Below, piece by piece: positions 1 to 5,187 of a stretch of DNA of 7,062 nucleotides. Position 1 is the first letter of the stretch. Each line of letters opens with the position of its first letter. The notes beneath the pieces are model-generated. The model had not been told where the DNA came from. It ran no database searches and was given only the letters and a program-made list of their open reading frames with translations. This DNA is from Anaerolinea sp. (GTDB taxonomy: Bacteria; Chloroflexota; Anaerolineae; Anaerolineales; Anaerolineaceae). The stretch lies in contig PNNU01000178.1 in the NCBI GenBank assembly GCA_013824385.1, positions 1-7,062 on the forward strand, written 5' to 3'. The position numbers were made by a program, and so were the translations under genes.

Positions 1-420
1 TTTCAAAAATTGACCAGACTTGAAAAATGGATGGTGGACCATGCAGAGGGCATCCTCAACCTTTATTCAGCAAAATCTTTGATCGATCAGTCGCTAAAGG
101 CGACAGCCAGATCAAAAGAGTCTCAAGAATTTCTGCGGCGTTCGATGGCTTTACACAGCAAGGCTGAATTCATTCGCACATTGATGGCAGGCTCAACCTG
201 TCTGCATTATGAACCAGGTTACAAAATTAATAAACCCTTGTTGCTTATGGTAGGCGACAAGGATCGCACCGGCAACATCCGCAAGGCGATGCCCGCTTGG
301 GCAAAAGTCGAACCCAAGTGTAAGTTGGTCATTGTGCCTGAAGCGCTGCATGCGGTCAATTTTGATGCTCCGGAGGTGTTCCACAAGGAGTTGTTGGAAT
401 TCTTGAAGGTGAATGGATAG
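1..420 (+). CDS. alpha/beta hydrolase, C-terminal part (5' end outside window)
   Basis: The reading frame is open from base 1 to a TAG at 418-420, so the visible 139 residues are the C-terminal end of a longer protein. The TTG at base 10 has no ribosome site and is not a credible start. The tail has the alpha/beta hydrolase layout: a helical cap-like stretch, then a hydrophobic strand KPLLLMVGDKD whose second Asp (codon 262-264) fits the catalytic acid. Another strand, KLVIVPEALHAVNFDAPEVF, carries the likely catalytic His at 349-351, followed by a final helix (residues FHKELLEFLK). The nucleophile elbow (G-x-S-x-G) would lie upstream of the window and cannot be checked. Substrate is unknown, since this superfamily covers esterases, lipases, dehalogenases and peptidases. 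The gene converges on fhs with 36 bp between the stop codons. Confidence 0.75.
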   Translation, partial: FQKLTRLEKWMVDHAEGILNLYSAKSLIDQSLKATARSKESQEFLRRSMALHSKAEFIRTLMAGSTCLHYEPGYKINKPLLLMVGDKDRTGNIRKAMPAWAKVEPKCKLVIVPEALHAVNFDAPEVFHKELLEFLKVNG

Positions 421-446
421 AAAAAGGGTGGGTCACGGACCCACCC
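421..446 (-). terminator. Rho-independent terminator of fhs (minus strand)
   Basis: A perfect 9-bp stem, GGGTGGGTC (426-434) and GACCCACCC (438-446), has a 3-nt loop. Bases 421-425 are AAAAA, so on the minus strand the hairpin is followed by a T5 tract. It starts 11 nt after the fhs stop codon, the right place to end that transcript. On the plus strand the hairpin is followed by CTACGG, not a T run, so it would terminate the hydrolase message only weakly. The GC-rich palindrome also resembles dispersed repetitive palindromes (see findings). Confidence 0.75.
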
Positions 447-456
447 CTACGGTTTC

Positions 457-2385
457 CTAACTCAATCCGATAATTCTGCCGGTTTCGGGCTCAATGTCGA
501 TTTCCATGAAGATGGGGCGGGTGGGCAACCCAGGCATGGTGGACATGGTTCCCAGAAGTGGATAGAGGAAGCCGGCCCCAACCGATGCGCGCACGTCGCG
601 GATGGGGATGATGAAGCCTTTAGGAACCCCTTTCAGAGCGGCATCATGTGAAAGGCTCAAATGGGTTTTGGCCATGCAGATGGGCAGCTTGCCAAAACCA
701 AGGCGTGTGTAATCTGCGATGCGCTCCTCAGCTTCCGGGGAGTATTCCACACCAGCCGCACCGTAGACTTCACGGGCTATGGTTTCTATTTTGGTCTTGA
801 TCGAATCTTCAAGCGGATAGAGAAACTTGAAATCGGATTTCATTTCGCAAGCCTTGATGACTGCATTGGCCAGGTCAATGGCACCTTCGCCGCCTTTTTC
901 CCAATGTTCACAAACCACCGCATCCACGGCGCCGCCATCATCAATGGCCGCCTTGCGCACCAATTCCAACTCGGCAGGTGTGTCGTTCAAAAATTTGTTT
1001 ACAGCTACGACCACCGGAACACCGAATTTCCTGGCGGTTTTGATGTGGTGCAGCATGTTTCCAAGACCGGCACGCAGCAGGTCAAGATTCTCTGAAGTAT
1101 AGGCAGGGTCAAGCGGTTTGCCTGCCACCACCTTGGGCCCACCGCCGTGCATCTTGAGTGCACGGATGGTAGCCACCAGCACGACCACTGAGGGCTTTAA
1201 CCCCGAGTAGCGGCACTTAATATTCATAAATTTTTCCATGCCCATGTCCGCGCCGAAGCCGGATTCAGTGATCACGTAGTCCGCCAGTTTGAGCGCGATT
1301 TTATCCGCGATGATGGAGGAGTTACCGTGGGCTATGTTGGCAAATGGTCCGGCATGCACAAAGACGGGTGTGCCTTCAACGGTTTGCATGAGGGTGGGTT
1401 TGATGGCGTCACGCATGAGAACGGTCATGGCGCCAGCCACGCCCAAGTCTTCAGCGGTGACAGCTTGACCGGCTTTGCTGAGACCGATGACGATGCGTCC
1501 AAGGCGTTCACGCATGTCTTTGAGGCTCGTGGTTAGTGCAAGAATGGCCATGATCTCTGAGGCTACGGTGATATCGTAGCCGGTATTGCGGGTGAAGCCC
1601 TTTTCTTCAGGTCCGACACCGATGGTGATACCGCGTAAAAAGCGGTCAGAAGTATCCACTACTCGGCGCCAGGTGATGGTTTCGGGGTCGATATCCAGAC
1701 GGCAAAGTTTGCGGCGTTCTTCCGGGGTCAATTCATCAGGGTCAGAAGCGGTGATTTTGAGTTTTTCAAGGCGCACCACCATACCCTTGGTAAAGTGGCG
1801 TTTACCGCTTTTGTCTGCTGGAAGCAGGCGATTGAAAAGCTGCTCATCAGTTGCGTCCGATTCATGGAACATGCGCGCGTCGATGGCGGCAGCACACAAG
1901 TTGTTGGCAGCTGTGATGGCATGGATATCGCCGGTGAGGTGCAGGTTGAATTCCTCCATGGGGATGACTTGGGAATAACCCCCGCCGGCGGCTCCGCCTT
2001 TGATACCAAAAGTAGGACCTTGCGATGGCTGGCGGATGCAGGTGATCACACGTTTGCCAAGGTGAGCACCGAGTGCCTGGCTGAGACCGACGGTGGTGGT
2101 AGTTTTGCCTTCACCAAGTGGGGTAGGAGTGATGGCAGTTACATCCACATATTTGCCGTCAGGGATGTGATGCAGGCGCTGAAGCACTTCAAGGCGTACC
2201 TTGGCTTTGGTGTCACCATATTGTTCAATTTCGGAGGGGAGCAGGCCAATTTCCTCGGCGATGAGGGTGATGGGTTTGAGTGTGGCTTCTTGAGCGATGT
2301 CAATATCGCTGGGTACTGGCGACCGCCGCTTGAGTGGTGTGGCGGTAAACGGTTTTGATTTAATGTTTTTTTCTTCCGGGGACAT
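457..2385 (-). CDS. fhs: formate--tetrahydrofolate ligase (long, eukaryote-like form)
   Basis: This cytoplasmic enzyme joins formate to tetrahydrofolate using ATP, giving 10-formyl-THF for one-carbon metabolism, purine synthesis or the methyl branch of the Wood-Ljungdahl pathway. The 642 residues contain the ATP-binding loop [13 protein letters not shown] (about 86-98), the family signature [11 protein letters not shown] (127-137) and the second signature [12 protein letters not shown] (404-415). The C-terminus is the typical [20 protein letters not shown] region. Start choice: ATG at 2385 has AGGAGG (2392-2397) 6 nt upstream. An in-frame ATG 33 bp further out (2418) adds 11 unconserved residues and would place this ribosome site inside the gene. 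Classical bacterial enzymes are about 555-560 residues. The extra length and segments such as [10 protein letters not shown] (230-239) match the synthetase domain of eukaryotic C1-THF synthase as I remember it. No folD or Wood-Ljungdahl genes are adjacent. Function is near certain. Confidence 0.97.
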   Translation of the reverse strand: MSPEEKNIKSKPFTATPLKRRSPVPSDIDIAQEATLKPITLIAEEIGLLPSEIEQYGDTKAKVRLEVLQRLHHIPDGKYVDVTAITPTPLGEGKTTTTVGLSQALGAHLGKRVITCIRQPSQGPTFGIKGGAAGGGYSQVIPMEEFNLHLTGDIHAITAANNLCAAAIDARMFHESDATDEQLFNRLLPADKSGKRHFTKGMVVRLEKLKITASDPDELTPEERRKLCRLDIDPETITWRRVVDTSDRFLRGITIGVGPEEKGFTRNTGYDITVASEIMAILALTTSLKDMRERLGRIVIGLSKAGQAVTAEDLGVAGAMTVLMRDAIKPTLMQTVEGTPVFVHAGPFANIAHGNSSIIADKIALKLADYVITESGFGADMGMEKFMNIKCRYSGLKPSVVVLVATIRALKMHGGGPKVVAGKPLDPAYTSENLDLLRAGLGNMLHHIKTARKFGVPVVVAVNKFLNDTPAELELVRKAAIDDGGAVDAVVCEHWEKGGEGAIDLANAVIKACEMKSDFKFLYPLEDSIKTKIETIAREVYGAAGVEYSPEAEERIADYTRLGFGKLPICMAKTHLSLSHDAALKGVPKGFIIPIRDVRASVGAGFLYPLLGTMSTMPGLPTRPIFMEIDIEPETGRIIGLS

Positions 2386-2391
2386 AAAAAA

Positions 2392-2397
2392 CCTCCT
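2392..2397 (-). promoter_or_regulatory. ribosome binding site that fixes the fhs start
   Basis: On the minus strand AGGAGG sits 6 nt before the ATG at 2385, a near-ideal Shine-Dalgarno. It decides the start against the upstream in-frame ATG at 2418. Confidence 0.8.
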
Positions 2398-2417
2398 GCT
2401 AAATTGTTCACCTTTCA

Positions 2418-2446
2418 ATTAAAGACGATTAATATGGATTTAGCAA
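2418..2446 (-). promoter_or_regulatory. candidate sigma70-type promoter of fhs
   Basis: Read on the minus strand, TTGCTA (2446-2441) and TTTAAT (2423-2418) are separated by 17 bp. Transcription would begin near 2411, giving a leader of about 26 nt that contains the AGGAGG site. Each hexamer departs from consensus at two positions, so this is only a candidate. A weaker alternative lies further upstream: TTGCTT, 16 bp, TATGGC. Confidence 0.4.
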
Positions 2447-2455
2447 GCCATAAAA

Positions 2456-2483
2456 GAAAGCTCATTGAAAGCAAATTGAAAGC
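2456..2483. repeat. three direct repeats at exact 11-bp period
   Basis: GAAAGC occurs at 2456-2461, 2467-2472 and 2478-2483, an exact 11-bp spacing. The last two copies extend to a 9-bp identity, ATTGAAAGC (2464-2472 and 2475-2483). An inverted copy of the core, CTTTCAATT, lies at 2412-2420 and pairs perfectly with AATTGAAAG at 2474-2482. The array lies between the divergent candidate promoters of fhs and the zinc-ribbon gene. Possible roles are a regulator binding array or phased A-tracts that bend the DNA; the sequence does not say which. Confidence 0.55.
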
Positions 2484-2493
2484 TAATTTGACG

Positions 2494-2521
2494 TTGCAAG
2501 TTGAATTTAATATGCTATACT
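2494..2521 (+). promoter_or_regulatory. promoter of the zinc-ribbon gene (extended -10)
   Basis: TTGCAA (2494-2499), a 16-bp spacer and TATACT (2516-2521) form a good housekeeping promoter, with a TG at 2513-2514 giving an extended -10. An overlapping alternative, TTGACG (2488-2493), 17 bp, TATGCT (2511-2516), is nearly as good. Transcription would start near 2523-2528, leaving a leader of about 50 nt before the ATG at 2579. The quality of both matches suggests strong expression. Confidence 0.6.
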
Positions 2522-2578
2522 CACTTTGTTGTACTTAGTAAGCTATCTAACCTGTACAAATATTGAATGGAGGAAAAT

Positions 2579-2725
2579 ATGGCTGAAGTTGCTTATTGTA
2601 TGAAATGCAAGAAGAAAACAGATATGAAAGAAACACAAGAAGTTGTCATGAAGAACGGTCGCAAGGCCCTCAAGGGCAAATGCACTGTTTGCGGCACCGG
2701 AATGTACAAGATCCTCGGAAAGTAA
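2579..2725 (+). CDS. 48-residue zinc-ribbon protein, DUF5679 type
   Basis: An ATG at 2579 with GGAGG at 2569-2573 (5-nt spacer) opens a 48-codon gene ending in TAA at 2723-2725. The protein has two CxxC knuckles, C7-M-K-C10 and C35-T-V-C38, separated by a lysine-rich segment with KNGRKALKGKC. It ends in a short GMYKILGK tail. This pattern matches the small DUF5679 zinc-ribbon family as I recall it, a domain seen alone in Chloroflexota and, I believe, appended to some topoisomerases. The four cysteines probably bind one zinc ion, and the basic character would suit nucleic-acid binding, but no function is established. It is a single-gene unit with its own promoter and a terminator 22 nt after the stop. 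The gene is certain, the family name fairly so. Confidence 0.85.
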   Translation: MAEVAYCMKCKKKTDMKETQEVVMKNGRKALKGKCTVCGTGMYKILGK

Positions 2726-2746
2726 GTAGATCCTTTGAACGTAAAG

Positions 2747-2775
2747 CCGCACCCTCACCAGGTGCGGTTTTTTTT
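2747..2775 (+). terminator. Rho-independent terminator of the zinc-ribbon gene
   Basis: The stem CCGCACC (2747-2753) and GGTGCGG (2761-2767) has a 7-nt loop and is followed by eight T residues (2768-2775). It lies 22 nt after the stop codon, making the zinc-ribbon gene monocistronic. On the minus strand the hairpin is followed only by CTTTACG, so it would be a weak terminator for ada, which converges from the other side. Confidence 0.9.
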
Positions 2776-2806
2776 GTACGCTTGTTTTACCCGCTTGATT
2801 AGCCTT

Positions 2807-3871
2807 CTATATCTCGAAATCAATGGGTTGATCAGATTCAAGCTTTAGCAAATATTGCTTGCGCCATAAACCGCCTCCATAGCCCACAAGTTCTCCGTTT
2901 GAACCAATCACCCTGTGGCAGGGGATGAGTATTGAGATGCGGTTATCTCCATTAGCACGAGCCACAGCCCGAATGGCTGCAGGAGCCCCAAGTGATTCAG
3001 CTTGCAGCTTGTAAGAGCGGGTTTGTCCAAAAGGTATGGTTTGGAGAAGCGACCAGACTTTTTGTTGAAAAGGCGTACCAGCCAGCACAAGGGGAATATC
3101 AAATTTCTGACGTTTTAAAGCAAAATACTCGTCCAATTGCTGTTTCAATATTTCGAAATGTTGACATTCTCCAGGTAATGCCCGAGCTTGAAGACGATGA
3201 GAGACCCTTTTAATTTGAGTTTCAAGCATCCTGCGGTCCACAAATTCGAGGAGGCAAATGCCATCTTCGGTGCCGCCTGCCAGCATCGGACCAATCGGCG
3301 TGAGGATGCGAGTGGTGTAGATGATCTGTTCTTGCCGACTCTTACTGGGAGAAAGTTGTGTTGTTCTTTTAAAAGAATCAGTAAATCCGCTCAACGAGTC
3401 GTAACCTGATTCAAAAGCAGTTTCGGTCACGCTTTCGCCTTGTTTAAGTCTTCCAAAAGCCTGCGATATGCGAAGGGAGCGTAAATAACCTTGAAAAGTC
3501 ATGCCGTGATTTTTCTTGAACCAACGGCTGACTCTGGCCGGATCGAGCGCCCGCTCTCGCAGATCTTGATTGTGCAGGGGGATGGTTGGATTTTCGTTAA
3601 CCTCAGCCAATAAGGATTTAATCCATTCGGGGGCTGAACCATGGTAATTCATGGGGTTGCAAACCTTGCAGGGGCGATATCCATGTAAAAGCGCTTCGTG
3701 AGGGGTAGTCATAAACTCGACGTTCTCACGCTTTGGTTTGCGGGCAGAACATGTGAAGCGGCAGAAGATACCCGTGGTTTTTACGCACACCACGGCAATG
3801 CCTTCAAAGCTGCTGTCTCTCTGAAGCAAGGCTGAATAGAGAGTGTCGGTGTTTGGCAATAGTTGATTCAT
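2807..3871 (-). CDS. ada: bifunctional methyltransferase/transcriptional activator Ada
   Basis: Ada repairs alkylated DNA by transferring methyl groups to its own cysteines and, once methylated, activates alkylation-response genes. The zinc and methyl-phosphotriester domain has all four cysteines (C37, C41, C68, C71) in GIFCRFTC and GYRPCKVC. An AraC-type helix-turn-helix follows (about 100-190; NHGMTFQGYLRSLRISQA). The O6-methylguanine-DNA methyltransferase domain (about 200-350) has its acceptor C318 in PCHRVIG and the YGGGLWRK segment. Start choice: ATG at 3871 has AAGG 7 nt upstream and gives 354 residues, the length of E. coli Ada. The ATG at 3907 adds 12 residues without a clear ribosome site. 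It lies 114 bp downstream of the flavodoxin gene on the same strand, with no terminator seen between. I see no E. coli-like Ada box (AAAGCGCA) upstream, but a half-site array lies at 3903-3930. All catalytic residues are intact. Confidence 0.95.
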   Translation of the reverse strand: MNQLLPNTDTLYSALLQRDSSFEGIAVVCVKTTGIFCRFTCSARKPKRENVEFMTTPHEALLHGYRPCKVCNPMNYHGSAPEWIKSLLAEVNENPTIPLHNQDLRERALDPARVSRWFKKNHGMTFQGYLRSLRISQAFGRLKQGESVTETAFESGYDSLSGFTDSFKRTTQLSPSKSRQEQIIYTTRILTPIGPMLAGGTEDGICLLEFVDRRMLETQIKRVSHRLQARALPGECQHFEILKQQLDEYFALKRQKFDIPLVLAGTPFQQKVWSLLQTIPFGQTRSYKLQAESLGAPAAIRAVARANGDNRISILIPCHRVIGSNGELVGYGGGLWRKQYLLKLESDQPIDFEI

Positions 3872-3902
3872 GGGTTGGCCTTTTATGTATGAATAAATAT
3901 TG

Positions 3903-3930
3903 GTCATTAGTTGAATGACATTTTGCCATT
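3903..3930. promoter_or_regulatory. candidate operator upstream of ada
   Basis: GTCATT (3903-3908) and AATGAC (3914-3919) form a perfect inverted repeat around a 5-nt centre. A third, near-identical half-site, GCCATT, follows at 3925-3930. The three begin exactly 11 bp apart. The array sits about 32-59 nt upstream of the chosen ada start, where an activator or repressor would bind. No convincing -35/-10 pair was found in this 114-bp gap, so ada may rely on an activator, possibly Ada itself, or on read-through from the flavodoxin gene. Confidence 0.35.
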
Positions 3931-3985
3931 ATCCAAGTGAAAGAACAACCGAAAATTGGACACTCATTTTTTTGCAGTATTTTTA

Positions 3986-4504
3986 TTAATTCAGTTTGGA
4001 ATTCAGACTAGCTGCCCATGAATTGATCGCATTCCAATCGCGGTGATCACCTTTTTTCCAAACGCCAAGCAGCACGCTGATGCCAAACTTGATGCGGTCG
4101 CCCGGCGTGGGGATCTTTTTTAAATCAAGCACCCCGGCAAATTGGGCTTCGCTCACGGGCTTGACTATGCTGCGTACAGGCGTGATGAAATCCACCGTGA
4201 AAGGGCGGTATTTTTCGCCATTTGGCATGGCGAGGGTCATACACACAAGAAAGGTAGCAAAAGGTTTTTGAGATAAGGTGCTTTGGTTGACCCTGACAAA
4301 ATCCACCGCTTCGGGCAGCCAGGCAGAGGCATGGATGGCACTGCCGGCGACCACGGCAGTATAGGGTGAAAGGTCAGAGATTTCGCTCATCGGTTTCACA
4401 TCCACTGTTGTGCCGTCTTCAGCCAATGTCTTGCCAATCGCTTCAGCCACACCCTGGGTTGCGCCAGTGCAAGTTGCATAAGTGACGAGAATGTTTTTGC
4501 TCAT
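3986..4504 (-). CDS. flavodoxin domain-containing protein (HemG/Flavodoxin_5-like)
   Basis: The 172-residue soluble protein begins with a flavodoxin fold: strand MSKNILVTYA, then the FMN-phosphate loop TCTGAT (residues 11-16) and a helix QGVAEAIGKTLAEDG. A second strand, YTAVVAGSAIHASAWLP, fits the loop over the flavin ring. The C-terminal DHRDWNAINSW (153-163) resembles the end of the menaquinone-dependent protoporphyrinogen oxidase HemG and related Flavodoxin_5 proteins. It probably binds FMN and moves electrons, but true HemG activity cannot be claimed because no haem genes are nearby. The ATG at 4504 has AGAGGG 4 nt upstream. The promoter region carries a strong palindrome, so expression is probably repressor controlled. 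It is divergent from the antiporter and upstream of ada on the same strand. Cys12 within the phosphate loop is unusual by my recollection. Confidence 0.85.
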   Translation of the reverse strand: MSKNILVTYATCTGATQGVAEAIGKTLAEDGTTVDVKPMSEISDLSPYTAVVAGSAIHASAWLPEAVDFVRVNQSTLSQKPFATFLVCMTLAMPNGEKYRPFTVDFITPVRSIVKPVSEAQFAGVLDLKKIPTPGDRIKFGISVLLGVWKKGDHRDWNAINSWAASLNSKLN

Positions 4505-4520
4505 GAATCCCTCTCATAAA

Positions 4521-4545
4521 TTTTGATATACAAATCATATCAAAA
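4521..4545 (-). promoter_or_regulatory. palindromic operator over the flavodoxin promoter
   Basis: The perfect inverted repeat TTTTGATAT (4521-4529) and ATATCAAAA (4537-4545) flanks a 7-nt centre, ACAAATC. On the minus strand it contains an extended -10, TGA followed by TATGAT (4539-4534), predicting a start near 4527 and a leader of about 22 nt. No good -35 is present, as is usual for extended -10 promoters. A dimeric repressor of the MarR, TetR or ArsR kind bound here would block transcription. The regulator is not encoded in the window. Confidence 0.55.
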
Positions 4546-4594
4546 AAAAGAAATTTCTAATACAAATAAATCACACAGATCTAATTCTTGCTTA

Positions 4595-4619
4595 TATAAT
4601 CAATCGTATTGATTTCAAT
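4595..4619 (+). promoter_or_regulatory. antiporter promoter -10 with overlapping palindromes
   Basis: A consensus TATAAT at 4595-4600 predicts a start near 4607, 38 nt before the antiporter ATG. No recognisable -35 lies 16-18 bp upstream (CACACA region). The perfect inverted repeat AATCAAT (4598-4604), CGT, ATTGATT (4608-4614) overlaps the end of the -10 and the start site. A second one, ATTGA-TT-TCAAT (4608-4619), shares its right arm. Three half-sites over a promoter lacking a -35 suggest control by a DNA-binding protein. This is inference from position only. Confidence 0.5.
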
Positions 4620-4644
4620 TTTGTAAGTCAACAGGTGTCAGCAT

Positions 4645-5187
4645 ATGGAACAATTTCAAGAACCGATTGTCTTTTTCCTGGTTATTATGACAATCATTTT
4701 AGTGGCGCCAATCCTCTCAGAAAAAGTCCGATTGCCGGGTATTGTGGGAATCATCCTGGGAGGCATGTTGATTGGCCCAAATGGATTAAACCTTCTGGCA
4801 GCCAATGACCGTATGGAATTTCTTTCAGCTATCGGTTTGGTTTACTTGATGTTTAGTGCCGGGTTGGAGGTGGATTTTCATCAATTTGTGAAAGTCCGTG
4901 GAAAGGCGTTAATCTTCGGCCTGTTGACCTTTATCATCCCACAAGGTTTTGGAATGTTGTTAGGTTGGCTGTTAAAAATGCCCTGGTTGGGGATGATCTT
5001 GTTGGGGTCCGCATTTGCATCACATACACTGATTGCTTTTCCAATTTTGACTCGGCTGGGTGTGACGCGAAATGAGGCGGTGGCAGTAACCGCGGGGGCA
5101 ACAATCCTGACAGATATTGGAGCATTTATCATCCTCGCCATTGTTTGGGCGCCCAAGATGGAAGTCTGGCAATTGGTTATTTCATAA
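4645..5187 (+). CDS. cation:proton antiporter, N-terminal half (frameshifted)
   Basis: ATG at 4645 has AGGTG (4633-4637) 7 nt upstream. The 180-residue product is an inner-membrane protein carrying about the first five membrane segments of a sodium/hydrogen exchanger-like transporter: roughly 8-24, LPGIVGIILGGMLIGPNGL (30-48), GLVYLMFSAGLEVD (64-77), about 88-110 and about 113-130. The ASHTLIAFPILTRLG region and AVTAGATILTDIGAFIIL follow. D157, in the ILTD motif, sits where the ion-binding acid of this superfamily is expected. Such proteins exchange Na+ or K+ for protons in pH and osmotic control. Residues after W168-A169 (PKMEVWQLVIS) are out-of-frame sequence. Alone it lacks half of the transport core and is unlikely to work. 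Promoter and palindromes lie at 4595-4619. Confidence 0.8.
   Translation: MEQFQEPIVFFLVIMTIILVAPILSEKVRLPGIVGIILGGMLIGPNGLNLLAANDRMEFLSAIGLVYLMFSAGLEVDFHQFVKVRGKALIFGLLTFIIPQGFGMLLGWLLKMPWLGMILLGSAFASHTLIAFPILTRLGVTRNEAVAVTAGATILTDIGAFIILAIVWAPKMEVWQLVIS

Noticed and set aside
661..1095. Plus-strand open frame of 144 codons opposite fhs
   Set aside because: It is antisense to highly conserved fhs coding sequence, has no ribosome site and no recognisable protein pattern. The same holds for the other plus-strand frames at 827-1102, 1327-1536, 1586-1978 and 1795-2358.
2386..2418. N-terminal extension of fhs from the ATG at 2418
   Set aside because: The AGGAGG ribosome site lies between this ATG and the one at 2385, and the 11 added residues match nothing in the family.
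2386..2578. Riboswitch (for example THF) in the fhs leader
   Set aside because: The predicted leader is only about 26 nt and no conserved riboswitch core is visible.
2543..2758. Minus-strand open frame of 71 codons opposite the zinc-ribbon gene
   Set aside because: It is antisense to a gene with clear ribosome site, CxxC motifs and terminator, and shows no protein family features.
3872..3907. N-terminal extension of ada from the ATG at 3907
   Set aside because: There is no ribosome site before it, the extra 12 residues are not family-like, and the ATG at 3871 has AAGG and gives the usual Ada length.
5145..5147. TTG at 5145 as a true independent start for the second half of the antiporter
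   Set aside because: No ribosome site precedes it, and the product would begin in the middle of the transporter fold, while the sequence just upstream in the other frame supplies exactly the missing half.
5141..5160. Programmed -1 frameshift in the antiporter
   Set aside because: The zero-frame codons TGG GCG CCC AAG do not contain an X XXY YYZ slippery heptamer, and I see no obvious downstream pseudoknot. Not fully excluded.
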